9,329 nt of DNA from UBA2897 sp036733925 (GCA_036733925.1 DAIMZO010000043.1:1-9329); one strand, 5' to 3'; counted from the first letter of the stretch, positions 1-7,584 are shown. The notes: generated by a model not told the origin, from the letters alone. Numbers and translations: made by a program.

Positions 1-121
1 ATACGACAAAGTCGTCGTACTTCAAAAAGTGAGAAGTAAAATAACGATAAAGAGTGCTTCCTTCTGTTTTTATGAATCGTTCGCTCTCATTTCTTTCAGG
101 TTCTTTTCAGATTCCTCCCAG

Positions 122-153
122 ATATGAAAACAGGCTGCCAAAAGGGGCAGCCT
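122..153 (-). terminator. Intrinsic terminator of rnpB
   Basis: An 8-base perfect stem (132-139 with 146-153, AGGCTGCC/GGCAGCCT) closes a 6-base loop. Read on the minus strand it is followed by GTTTTC, a short T-rich tract. It lies about 25 bases beyond the 3' end of the RNase P RNA, where its terminator is expected. The T tract is short, so efficiency is uncertain. I see no convincing gene between position 1 and this hairpin. Confidence 0.75.
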
Positions 154-175
154 CGTTGCTTTTCAGGTCGTTGCT

Positions 176-534
176 ATAAGTAATCAATAAGCCGAGTTCT
201 GTTCCGCTTGCGCGGCGACAATCATTTATCTAGGCACTGCAGTTGCCTGCAGGCTCAAGCGACGCAACCCGGAAGGTTCCGCGGGCCGCATCATCCCTTC
301 CCTATTCGGTCTTGCTCCGTGTGGGGTTTACCTAGCCGACCAGTCACCTGACCGCTGGTGCGCTCTTACCGCACCTTTCCACCCTTACCCGCCGAAGCGG
401 GCGGTCTAAGTCTCTATGGCACTTTCCCTGAGGTTGCCCCCGCTGGACGTTATCCAGCACACTGCCCTGTGGAGCCCGGACTTTCCTCATCTGGTATAAA
501 CCAGCCGCGATTGTCTCGATGACTCGTATTAACA
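176..534 (-). ncRNA. rnpB: RNase P RNA, bacterial type A
   Basis: This is the catalytic RNA of ribonuclease P, which removes 5' leaders from precursor tRNAs together with the RnpA protein. On the minus strand the universally conserved block GAGGAAAGUCCGGGCUCC lies at 488-471, and the conserved 3' block ACAGAACUCGGCUUAU at about 202-187. Between them are the AGACCGCC element with a GC-rich hairpin (about 375-405) and a GGAAGGG...GAUGAUGCGGCC segment, as in type A (ancestral) RNAs rather than the Bacillus type B. The outer P1 helix can be drawn between 525-517 and 186-178 with one mismatch, which sets both ends to within a few bases. The gene has its own promoter and terminator and lies downstream of holA on the same strand. 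The length of about 360 nt is normal. Confidence 0.96.
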
Positions 535-540
535 GTGTCT

Positions 541-569
541 ATTATAACAATTTAGCAGGTGTATGTCAA
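541..569 (-). promoter_or_regulatory. Consensus sigma-70 promoter of rnpB
   Basis: On the minus strand TTGACA (569-564) and TATAAT (546-541) are separated by exactly 17 bases, so both hexamers match the housekeeping consensus perfectly. The start point should fall near 533-535, which agrees with the 5' end of the RNA predicted from P1 pairing. A strong constitutive promoter fits an abundant essential RNA. Confidence 0.93.
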
Positions 570-586
570 CCCTGGTACTAAAAATC

Positions 587-624
587 CCTCTATTTTTCGT
601 TTGTTTCCGTTTCCTCTATTTTTC
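587..624. repeat. Short direct repeat upstream of rnpB promoter
   Basis: The 12-base word CCTCTATTTTTC occurs twice (587-598 and 613-624), 26 bases apart, just upstream of the rnpB -35 box and downstream of the holA stop. On the minus strand it reads GAAAAATAGAGG. The A-rich copies could act as promoter upstream elements or simply be low-complexity sequence. No stable terminator hairpin is visible in this gap, so holA transcripts may run into rnpB. Confidence 0.4.
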
Positions 625-655
625 TGGTGCTGTCCTGCCGGATTCTTCCTGCTTC

Positions 656-1708
656 TCATGTTCCCGTGCAGAGCGTGATGATGGCGTGCTCGAGCCTTTC
701 GTTACCCGCCTGGCCAGTCTTCAGCAGGTAATCCGCATCAATGAGCTCGAGCATGCCGCGTTCGAGCACCGCTTCGGGGAAGGCCGCTGCGGCCTGACCG
801 ACCTTTTCCGCGATATACGGGTTCAGGTTCATCGGCTTCGCGAGCGCCCTGCCGCGTATCCCCTGCTCCATGAATACTTTCGCCTGCCAGAGCTGGCGCA
901 CATGGCGGACGAGCAGCGCGAGGATCAGCGTGAAATACGTGCCGTCCTCGAGCTCGCGGCGCAGCAGCATCAGCGCCCGCCGCCCCTTCCGCTCGCTGAC
1001 TGCGTCGAGCAGCGCGAACGACGAGACCTCCGGCAGGCTCGAGAACACGGCCTCGAGATCTTGCTGCGTGTAGCGCCGCTTATCGCTGTAGAGCGCGAGC
1101 TTGCTGAGCTCCGTATCGAGGTAGGTCAGGTCGATCTTATCCATGACGCTGACCGCCCGCGCGAAATACGCGCGCGCCCCGCGATCCATATCGCGGTTCA
1201 TCGACTGGAGCTTGCCCTGCAGCCATTCGCCGATATTCCAGGCACGGATTGGTTCCGCCTCGAGCACCATACCGATCTTCTCGGCAGTCTTGTAGAATTT
1301 CTTCCGCTTATCCGGCTTATGCGATGTCTGCAGGATCAGATAGCTGTACGGCGGCATATTCTGCAAATATTCGAGCCAGCGCTCCTGTTTCTTGTCCTTC
1401 GTCTTCTTCTCCGGCTTTTCCGCATCGCTTTTCTTCGCCATGAGGAAAGGCGGATTCTGCCAGAAGACCACGTTCCTGTCGGTCAGGAACGGCGCGTTCT
1501 CGAGCAGGCCGATGACCTTATCGGTATCGACGGCACCATCCAGCTTCTCGAGGCCGTCCTGCCTGCCCGACGGATCTGGGAACAGCAGCGAAAGTATCCG
1601 CCCGCGCGCCCGATCGATGAAATACGATTCCTCGCCGGCCAGCAGGAATACATGGCAGTCCGCGGCCTTCTCCTTCCGGAGCTCCGCCATAAAAGGTGAA
1701 AATAACAA
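656..1708 (-). CDS. holA: DNA polymerase III subunit delta (clamp loader)
   Basis: HolA is the clamp-loader subunit that opens the beta sliding clamp during replication. The N-terminal AAA+-like domain begins with VFLLAGEE-SYFIDRAR (residues about 20-35), the family's degenerate nucleotide-binding strand. It continues through NVVFWQNPPF and the LQTSHKPDKRKKFYKTAE segment. The C-terminal part (SFALLDAVSERKGRRAL..., then LALLVRHVRQLWQAK) matches the helical collar domain. A length of 350 residues is usual. I chose the TTG at 1708-1706 because AGAGGTG lies 7 bases before it. The ATG at 1690 (344 residues) has no visible Shine-Dalgarno sequence. The open frame runs back to a GTG at 1861, but that stretch would cross the terminator and has no homologous look. 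No clear minus-strand promoter is visible upstream. The family call is secure; the exact start is less so. Confidence 0.93.
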   Translation of the reverse strand: MLFSPFMAELRKEKAADCHVFLLAGEESYFIDRARGRILSLLFPDPSGRQDGLEKLDGAVDTDKVIGLLENAPFLTDRNVVFWQNPPFLMAKKSDAEKPEKKTKDKKQERWLEYLQNMPPYSYLILQTSHKPDKRKKFYKTAEKIGMVLEAEPIRAWNIGEWLQGKLQSMNRDMDRGARAYFARAVSVMDKIDLTYLDTELSKLALYSDKRRYTQQDLEAVFSSLPEVSSFALLDAVSERKGRRALMLLRRELEDGTYFTLILALLVRHVRQLWQAKVFMEQGIRGRALAKPMNLNPYIAEKVGQAAAAFPEAVLERGMLELIDADYLLKTGQAGNERLEHAIITLCTGT

Positions 1709-1757
1709 AATGACACCTCTTTTTTGTTTTTTATAGGTCTTTCGTCTTATTCTTGTC

Positions 1758-1786
1758 TTGACATAGCGCGTATTTTTCCCTATACT
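1758..1786 (+). promoter_or_regulatory. Plus-strand sigma-70 promoter of candidate sRNA
   Basis: TTGACA (1758-1763) and TATACT (1781-1786) are spaced by 17 bases: a perfect -35 box and a -10 box one base off consensus. It points rightwards, away from holA and against the direction of every protein gene here. Its only downstream object before a terminator is the structured segment at 1791-1888. The start point should be near A1791 or A1793. Confidence 0.75.
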
Positions 1787-1790
1787 ATGG

Positions 1791-1888
1791 ACAGGGCAGG
1801 TTCCCGATGCCCGCATAACATCATCTGCAGGATTTTCCCTTCCTGCAAAAGGCACCGTCACGCGTGGAAACTTGACGGGGCCTTTTTT
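1791..1888 (+). ncRNA. Candidate trans-acting small RNA, about 95 nt
   Basis: The segment starts 5-7 bases after a near-consensus promoter and ends in an intrinsic terminator with six T residues, so it has both ends of a small-RNA gene and no open frame. Three hairpins can be drawn. The first pairs GGGCA (1794-1798) with TGCCC (1808-1812). The second pairs TGCAGGA (1826-1832) with TCCTGCA (1841-1847), a perfect 7-base stem. The third is the terminator (1847-1888). Loops one (GGTTCCCGA) and two (TTTTCCCT) both expose UUCCC, which could pair with purine-rich Shine-Dalgarno sequences. This is reminiscent of UCCC-type regulators such as RsaE/RoxS of Gram-positive bacteria, although I claim no homology. 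I see no resemblance to SRP RNA, 6S RNA, tmRNA or a known riboswitch. Expression is unproven. Confidence 0.6.
1847..1888. terminator. Bidirectional terminator (helicase operon and sRNA)
   Basis: AAAAGGC-A-CCGTCA (1847-1860) pairs with TGACGG-G-GCCTTTT (1873-1886) around a 12-base loop, with one A/G mismatch. Towards the right it ends in T6 (1883-1888), a strong signal for the plus-strand RNA. Towards the left it is preceded by A6 and followed by TTTT (1850-1847), so it can also stop transcripts of the comEA-comEC-helicase operon, whose last stop codon is at 1903. It separates that operon from holA. Confidence 0.82.
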
Positions 1889-1902
1889 AGTATACCATAT
1901 TC

Positions 1903-4521
1903 TCAGACGTCGCGCAGATACCGCGACGGTATCGCGTGGATGAAGGGGCTGATATGCTGATAGTGGCTGTTATAGCGCTGGCACCACGACAAGAACAGCC
2001 GCTTGCGCGCCCGCGTGACCGCGACGTAGAACAGGCGCTTCTCCTCGTCGAGGCTGCCCGACTGCACGGCCTGGAAGCCGGGAAACGTCCCCTCCTGCAG
2101 CCCCGCGAGGAACACGTAGTCGAACTCCGTGCCCTTGGCCTGATGCACCGTGATGATTGGGATCTGCGTCTTTTTCGTCAGGGCGTCGAGCTCCGTGCTC
2201 GAGAGCGTCGTATAGCGCAGAAACCGGTAGACCGCGTCGAGCGGCCGGATGGCCGGGTCATCGAGGTCCCGCGCCTGACGGAACAGTTCGCGCAGGTTCT
2301 CCACCCGGGCTTCTTCGTGCCGTTTCCGGTAGTACACGTCGATGCCGGCATCCACGACGATCTGCCCGAGCAGCTGCCATGGACGCACCTTCCCGGCCTG
2401 CTCGCGGAACGCGTCCAGCTTCGCCGCGAGCCCCGCGAATTTCGGCAGGTCCGCGCGCATGAGCTCCCGGCGCTCGCCTGCACGCGGCACGATGTTCCGC
2501 TTCACGGCGTAGAGCAGAATCTCTGCCGTCGCGAGGATATCGTCCATCGCGTCGTGGCTCGACGCATGCGTGACCTGACAGTACGCGCCGATTGTCTCGA
2601 GGCGGTGGTTCGGCAGATTCGGATAGAACCGCCGGAAAATATCGAGCGTATCGTAAAAGCCGGGGAAATCCGCAGGCGGCAGGCAGAGCCGCGCGAGCTG
2701 GCTCTGCAGGATGCCGATATCGTACGTGACATTATGCCCGACGACCATGCTGCCGCGGACGAACGCGCAGAAGTCCTTCAGGACAGTCTCCGGCGGTTCA
2801 CCGTGTTCTGCGAGGAATTCATCCGTGAGCTTGTGCACCTTGACCGAATCCCCGACCGGGCGCGCCGGATGCAGCAGCCGCTTGAAGGTCTTTTTCACAT
2901 GGCCCTCCGCATCGAGCCGGATGCCCGCGATCTGGATGATCTCGTCGCGGGTCGGGTCCACGCCCGTCGCCTCGACATCGAACACGACAACATTCTCGGC
3001 CCGGAGTGCCTCGAGCAGGGCTGAGTAGGGATCCCCCGTCTGCCGCGCGACGGGGTCGAGATAGTCCGTCAACCGGATGCCCGCCGCGCGGTAAGCCTGC
3101 GAAGAGACGCGATGGATCAGCGCCGGCCCAATCCCGCCGCCGAACCGGTTCAGGATGCGCATGAGGCTCGTGCTGTCATGCGGGCTCACAACGAGGCGCA
3201 GGAACGCGAGCGCGTCCTTGACCTCCTGCCGACGGAAAAACTTGTGATCATCGATCAGCATGAACGGGATGCGCTCCCCGATCGGCACATCCCGGCCGAG
3301 ATGGCGGAACTGCTGCGAAAGCGCCTTATTGTAGCGGTTGTTCCGCGTCAGGATGCAGATTTTCGCATAATCCTGCGTCGGGAGCTGCGCGATCGTATCG
3401 TAGATCCACTGCGCTTCCTCGGAAAAGTCGAGCGCACCTTTCAGCAAAATCGGCGCACCGGGCTCCTGGCTCTCCGCCTCGAGCCCGTCCGGATAGACCG
3501 CCGCGACGCGTTCGGGAAAAAGGCTCTTCAGGCACCCGAACGAAGCGTCGAGCAGCAATTTCGTCGAGCGGTAATTCTCGCGGAACACGATGGTCTTCGG
3601 ATGATACTTCTCGCGGTACGCCCCGAGCACGGCCTCTGGCCGCGAGCCGCGCCACGCATAGATGGTCTGGAAGAAATCGCCGGCGAACATCAGGCGGCTC
3701 GTGCCGAACAACTTCTCGAGCACCGCGTACTCGAACGCACTCGTGTCCTGCACCTCGTCGATATGGATGAACAGGAACCGCCGCGCCCAGTACGCCGCGA
3801 TCTCCGGCCGCGCGAGCAGACGCCCCGCCTCGACGAGCAGGTCATCGAAGTCGAGCCCGTGCACATCGTGGAGCCTCTGGTCGTAGAGCGCCGCGATCTG
3901 CGCGCCATCCTTCAGCCAGTTCTGATACATGGCTTCATCGTAACGCCATGTCCCGTCGACGCAGTGCCTCTTCAGCTCCGCCTCCCGGGTCTCCTGCAGG
4001 CCGCGCAGCACTTCCGCGTAGCCGGCCTGCTGCCTGCCCGACAGCAGCGCATTCCCGCGCGCCAGCTTCATCAGGCCGATCAGGTTCTGCACCGCCTGGA
4101 CCGGCCAATTCTCCCCACGCTGCTGGAAGATCTCGCGCAGCACGCTGCGGCAGTCCACCTCGTCGAAGATCGTGAAATCCGCAAAGAGATCGGAGTGCTT
4201 CTTCGTCTCCGCCTTGACGATGTCATAGCAGAGCGCGTGGAACGTCCGCGTCGCCACGCGGTCCGCCGCGTCCCCGACGATGTGCTCGAGGCGGCTCCGC
4301 ATCTCCCGGCATGCTTTATTGGTAAAGGTCAGGCAGAGGATTTCCTCCGGCCCTGCGAGCCCGAGGCTCAGGATATGCGCGATGCGGCACGCCATGGCAT
4401 TCGTCTTGCCCGTCCCCGCCGGCGCCAGCAGCAGGACGTTCTCGCCCAAAGTATCGACGACCTCCTGCTGCCGGCTGTTCAACTGGATTGCCGGTTTCCC
4501 GGCATTTTCTTTTCCGCTCAT
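1903..4521 (-). CDS. UvrD/PcrA-type helicase with internal DEDDh exonuclease
   Basis: This 872-residue protein combines an SF1A DNA helicase with a DnaQ-like 3'-5' exonuclease. Helicase motifs in order: Q motif LNSRQQEVV (14-22), Walker A APAGTGKT (33-40), motif Ia LTFTNKACREM (64-74), Walker B IDEVQD (254-259), motif III AGDFFQTIYAWRG (280-292), ENYRS (about 315-319), motif V VHQAKGTEFDYVF (792-804) and motif VI YVAVTRARKRL (832-842). Between the 2B-type segment RRQEVKDALAFLRL (about 421-434) and motif V sits a full exonuclease domain (about 502-675). It has Exo I DVEATG (505-510), Exo II HNVTYD (596-601) and Exo III HDAMDD (656-661), so all DEDDh residues are present. The helicase motifs are intact too, and both activities are plausible. 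I start at ATG 4521 because it overlaps the comEC stop as ATGA; a TTG 12 codons earlier is possible. It is the last gene of the com operon. DNA repair, recombination or processing of incoming DNA are possible roles. Confidence 0.93.
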   Translation of the reverse strand: MSGKENAGKPAIQLNSRQQEVVDTLGENVLLLAPAGTGKTNAMACRIAHILSLGLAGPEEILCLTFTNKACREMRSRLEHIVGDAADRVATRTFHALCYDIVKAETKKHSDLFADFTIFDEVDCRSVLREIFQQRGENWPVQAVQNLIGLMKLARGNALLSGRQQAGYAEVLRGLQETREAELKRHCVDGTWRYDEAMYQNWLKDGAQIAALYDQRLHDVHGLDFDDLLVEAGRLLARPEIAAYWARRFLFIHIDEVQDTSAFEYAVLEKLFGTSRLMFAGDFFQTIYAWRGSRPEAVLGAYREKYHPKTIVFRENYRSTKLLLDASFGCLKSLFPERVAAVYPDGLEAESQEPGAPILLKGALDFSEEAQWIYDTIAQLPTQDYAKICILTRNNRYNKALSQQFRHLGRDVPIGERIPFMLIDDHKFFRRQEVKDALAFLRLVVSPHDSTSLMRILNRFGGGIGPALIHRVSSQAYRAAGIRLTDYLDPVARQTGDPYSALLEALRAENVVVFDVEATGVDPTRDEIIQIAGIRLDAEGHVKKTFKRLLHPARPVGDSVKVHKLTDEFLAEHGEPPETVLKDFCAFVRGSMVVGHNVTYDIGILQSQLARLCLPPADFPGFYDTLDIFRRFYPNLPNHRLETIGAYCQVTHASSHDAMDDILATAEILLYAVKRNIVPRAGERRELMRADLPKFAGLAAKLDAFREQAGKVRPWQLLGQIVVDAGIDVYYRKRHEEARVENLRELFRQARDLDDPAIRPLDAVYRFLRYTTLSSTELDALTKKTQIPIITVHQAKGTEFDYVFLAGLQEGTFPGFQAVQSGSLDEEKRLFYVAVTRARKRLFLSWCQRYNSHYQHISPFIHAIPSRYLRDV

Positions 4522-6977
4522 TCTTCCGCTTCTTTCCCTGTGTACGTCTCCTGCCAAAGCCGTTTCCCATCGGTGTGGAATACGATGGCGCCATCCTCAT
4601 CCGTCCGGTAATACGGGATATGCTCCTCGCGCAGGCGCTCGAGGATCACAGGCTTCGGATGGCCGAACGAGTTGTCACGCCCGACGCAGATCACCGCCGC
4701 CTGCGGCGATACCGCCCGCAAGAACTCCGCAGATGACGAGGTATCCGACCCGTGATGCCCGACCTTCAGGACAGTGCTCTTCGGCGAGAGCCCTTCCTCG
4801 AGCAGGCATTTCTCCTGCCCGGTCACGAGATCCCCGGTAAACAGGAACGACGCCGCCCCGTAGCTCACACGGTAGACATTCGAGAACTCGTTGCCGCCCC
4901 CGCTCGCCTCCGCGCCGGGCTGCGGCGCATAGAGCACCTCGACGGTCACGCCATCCACGCAAAGCTTCTGCCCCTGCTTCGCCGGATGGAATTTCAGCAG
5001 GAGCGGATCCGCATCGCCGAGCCGCATGCTGCGCGCGTACGCCTGCACGCCCTCACCTGCCGTATAGACCGCGCCGACCGGCATCTTCGCGAGGATCCCG
5101 CCGCAGCCCGCCGCGTGATCCTCGTGTGCATGCGTCAGGAACACCGCGTCGACCTTCCGGATGCCGTAGTGCAGCAGATACGGCACGTCCACGCGGCTCC
5201 CGACATCGAAACGGCCCTCGCGCACGCCGCCCGTATCGAACAGGAATGCGTGCCCGTGCGGCGTCACAACGAGCGCGGCGTCCCCCTGCCCGACATCGAT
5301 GAAATGCACCATGAGCTCCGCGGGACGAAGGATTGCTGCCGCCGCAAAAAACAGCGCCGCGCAGGCAAGAACCATGCCGAGGCCCTTCCATAGTCTTTCT
5401 TTCTTCCGATACCATTTTCCTGCCTGCTGCCGGAACCAGCCGCGCTCCTTTTCCGGCAAAGCCGAAAAAAGCAGTCCTGCATAAAAGGCCGCAGTCAGCG
5501 GCAATGGCAGCACGGGAACCCAGACCTGGCTCCCCGGCATGTGCGCGAAAAGGCGCGCCATCTCCTCCGCAAGGCCGAACGACAGACTGCAAAGCAAGAA
5601 AATCCCCTTGCCGAGGAACGGCAAAGCAAAGGCAATCAGCCCCGCCGCGAGGCAGACGACGATGATGCCCTCGAGGATTGGCACGACGAACAGATTCGCA
5701 AGCAGCGACGAGAGCGACACCTGATTGAAGTACCAGGCGAGCAGCGGCAGCGTCGCCATCTGCGCCGCGAGCGTGATTGAGAGGCTCCCCGCGAGCGCCC
5801 GCGGGAGGCCATGGCTCTCCATGCTGCGCCCCCACACAGGCGCGAGGTACAGCAATCCAGCCGTCGCCGCAAACGAGAGCTCGAAGCTGATATGGAAGAG
5901 CAGCAATGGCGAGACGAGCAGCATGACGAGCCCCGAAAGCAAGAGCAGGCGCCGCGCATCGCGCTCCCTGCCGAGCACCGCCGCAAGGAACGCAAGCGAA
6001 CCCATGATGGCCGCGCGCAGCACCGGCGGCACGCAGCCCGCGAGCATCGCGTAGAGCGCGATGAAGAGCACGGCGAGCACGCCCGACGCCTTCCGCGGCA
6101 CATGGAGCAGCAGGCAGAGCCATGCCGTCGCGGCCGCAAGCAGGCTGATATGCGAGCCGGATACCGACAGGATGTGCACGATGCCCGTCGTCGTGAAGTC
6201 CTCGACGACCTCCGGCTTGATGCCGTCGTAGCCGCCGAACAGCATCGCAAACAGAACCGCCGCATCCTCCTTCGGCATGACCTCGCCCATGCGGTCCCGA
6301 TAGTGCTGGCGCACAGCAGAAAGAAGCCGTTGCAGCCTCTGATAGGGCGCTGGGCTTGCGTTCCGCTCGAATTTCACGCTGGCCTTCCCGGCGGCGAGTG
6401 ACGCCGTAATGCCGTCCGCGCGCAGCAGCATTTCGGTGTCGATCTGCCCGGGATCCAGGTACCCATGCGGCGTGCGGATTTTCCCGCGCACCGCAATCGT
6501 ATCGCCGATCTGCGGCAGTTCTCCGTCCTTCGGCGCTGCGGCGTAGACGTAGAGCCCGCCGCTCGCTTTCTGCTTTTCGCCGCCCACCTGCACCTGCTTG
6601 GCATCGACCGTATAGCGTACGCGTTCCTGCCCCTGCACATCGACGGTGCGGCGCGGTTCCTCGGTCAGCACGCCGCTGATGCGCACTTCTTGCTTCGCAT
6701 AATGCGAGATATCCGTTTCCGGCAGCTGCCAAACCGCCTGCATGCGGAAAAAACCGATGGCGAACGCGAGCAGTAGAAGGACTGCCCATGCAAAAGCCCT
6801 GCCGCGCCGGATTTCGACCGCCGCCAGCAGCAGGAGCGCCGCCACGGCGAAAGCCTGCAAACCGAAGGAAAGCGGTGGCAGGATATGCCCGGCGGCAATG
6901 CCGAGGCAGAGCGCGGACAGCAACAGGCAGAGATACGTGTCCTGCCCCCATTTCGCCCAAAAAGACTCACCGCTCAT
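4518..6977 (-). CDS. comEC: Competence protein ComEC/Rec2, DNA uptake channel
   Basis: ComEC forms the inner-membrane channel that carries single-stranded DNA into the cell during transformation. The 819-residue product has two or three N-terminal membrane helices (about 16-80) and a soluble DUF4131/OB-like region (about 95-200). The multi-helix Competence domain follows (about 230-500), with the family signature VEDFTTTGIVHILSVSGSHI (258-277). A C-terminal metallo-beta-lactamase domain (about 555-810) shows FIDVGQGDAALV (559-570), the metal motif THAHEDH (615-621), FTGD (713-716), VGHHGS (739-744) and FGHPKP (771-776). The metal ligands look intact, consistent with degrading the non-transported strand. 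The start ATG overlaps the comEA stop by 4 bases and the stop overlaps the helicase ATG by 4 bases, so translation is probably coupled. Only a weak AAGGAC lies upstream. The length is typical and no frameshift is seen. Confidence 0.97.
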   Translation of the reverse strand: MSGESFWAKWGQDTYLCLLLSALCLGIAAGHILPPLSFGLQAFAVAALLLLAAVEIRRGRAFAWAVLLLLAFAIGFFRMQAVWQLPETDISHYAKQEVRISGVLTEEPRRTVDVQGQERVRYTVDAKQVQVGGEKQKASGGLYVYAAAPKDGELPQIGDTIAVRGKIRTPHGYLDPGQIDTEMLLRADGITASLAAGKASVKFERNASPAPYQRLQRLLSAVRQHYRDRMGEVMPKEDAAVLFAMLFGGYDGIKPEVVEDFTTTGIVHILSVSGSHISLLAAATAWLCLLLHVPRKASGVLAVLFIALYAMLAGCVPPVLRAAIMGSLAFLAAVLGRERDARRLLLLSGLVMLLVSPLLLFHISFELSFAATAGLLYLAPVWGRSMESHGLPRALAGSLSITLAAQMATLPLLAWYFNQVSLSSLLANLFVVPILEGIIVVCLAAGLIAFALPFLGKGIFLLCSLSFGLAEEMARLFAHMPGSQVWVPVLPLPLTAAFYAGLLFSALPEKERGWFRQQAGKWYRKKERLWKGLGMVLACAALFFAAAAILRPAELMVHFIDVGQGDAALVVTPHGHAFLFDTGGVREGRFDVGSRVDVPYLLHYGIRKVDAVFLTHAHEDHAAGCGGILAKMPVGAVYTAGEGVQAYARSMRLGDADPLLLKFHPAKQGQKLCVDGVTVEVLYAPQPGAEASGGGNEFSNVYRVSYGAASFLFTGDLVTGQEKCLLEEGLSPKSTVLKVGHHGSDTSSSAEFLRAVSPQAAVICVGRDNSFGHPKPVILERLREEHIPYYRTDEDGAIVFHTDGKRLWQETYTGKEAEE

Positions 6978-7549
6978 ATGCAGATCTTGTCCTTCAATTT
7001 ATTGTACTTGCCATCCCCGATGCCCTTGACCTTTTTGAGATCCTCCGGCTTCTGAAACGCGCCCTCCGTCTCGCGGTATTCGATGATGCGCTTCGCCGTC
7101 GACGGGCCGACCCCCGGCAGGCTGTCGAGCTCCTTCTCATCCGCCGTGTTGATGTTGATGCGGCCGCCCTGTGCGCCGGCCTTGCCATCCGCTCCGGCTT
7201 TTCCGTCCTTCTGCAAGGCGCCCTGCTTCTCCGGCACCTTGACCTGTTGCCCGTCCTTCAGCTCCTGCGCCATATTGATGTGCTCGGAATCCGCGGTCGG
7301 CAGCAGGCCGCCGCAGGCGCTCACCGCGTCGGCAACGCGCGCGCCTGCGCCCAACGTGACCATGCCCGGCTTGTTCACGGCACCCGTCACGTAGACCGTC
7401 ACATTCTCCTGCGCGGGCTCTGCCGTCTCCTGGCTGCTCTCCGCAAGCTCGACGCCATCTCCGCTCCGCGTGAGCCCCCAGACCGTCCCGAGCGCCGCCG
7501 CCACGAGAAGCACCAGCAGGATGATCAGGGACTTCTTCATTCTCGACAT
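6974..7549 (-). CDS. comEA: Competence protein ComEA, membrane DNA receptor
   Basis: ComEA binds double-stranded DNA outside the membrane and passes it to ComEC. The 191-residue protein has a short basic N-terminus and one membrane helix (about 6-26), so it is anchored with the bulk outside. An SLBB domain (about 49-106, VTVYVTGAVNKPGMV...QQVKVPE) follows. Next is a glycine-rich linker with collagen-like Gly-X-X spacing (about 109-129). Two helix-hairpin-helix DNA-binding elements end the protein: INTADEKELDSLPGVGPSTA (133-152 and onward) and FQKPEDLKKVKGIGDGKYNK (165-184). I chose ATG 7549 because GGGAGG lies about 7 bases upstream. An in-frame ATG at 7555 directly abuts that Shine-Dalgarno sequence and is badly placed; ATG 7540 is too far. 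The stop overlaps the comEC start by 4 bases. A sigma-H-like promoter precedes the gene. Confidence 0.96.
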   Translation of the reverse strand: MSRMKKSLIILLVLLVAAALGTVWGLTRSGDGVELAESSQETAEPAQENVTVYVTGAVNKPGMVTLGAGARVADAVSACGGLLPTADSEHINMAQELKDGQQVKVPEKQGALQKDGKAGADGKAGAQGGRININTADEKELDSLPGVGPSTAKRIIEYRETEGAFQKPEDLKKVKGIGDGKYNKLKDKICI

Positions 7550-7584
7550 GTCCATCCCTCCCGTTATTTTGTCTCAAGAACATA

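Noticed and set aside
2..19. Inverted repeat TACGAC/GTCGTA as a terminator
   Set aside because: A 6-base stem with no T run on either side; the partner gene would be outside the window, so it cannot be supported.
72..179. Plus-strand 35-codon frame near the left edge
   Set aside because: It overlaps the rnpB terminator and the RNA 3' end and has no Shine-Dalgarno sequence or recognisable product.
563..1699. Open frame of 378 codons on the plus strand
   Set aside because: It lies entirely opposite holA, reads as Arg/Glu/Leu-rich sequence without family features, and arises from the high-GC third positions of the real gene.
1826..1847. GCAGGATTT as a second sigma-H -35 element
   Set aside because: It matches RNAGGAWWW, but no GAAT box follows at 11-12 bases; the word is better explained as one arm of a perfect hairpin in the sRNA.
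1709..1861. N-terminal extension of holA to GTG 1861
   Set aside because: It would require translation through the terminator hairpin and the sRNA region, adds residues without family similarity, and has no ribosome site.
1936..4611. Long plus-strand frames (1936-3024 and 3112-4611)
   Set aside because: Both are antisense to the helicase-exonuclease gene, whose motifs are complete; their translations show no domain and are biased to Arg, Leu, Glu and His as in antisense shadows.
5053..6960. 635-codon minus-strand frame overlapping comEC in another frame
   Set aside because: An Arg/Ala/Gly-rich out-of-frame translation of comEC; the comEC frame carries all conserved motifs.
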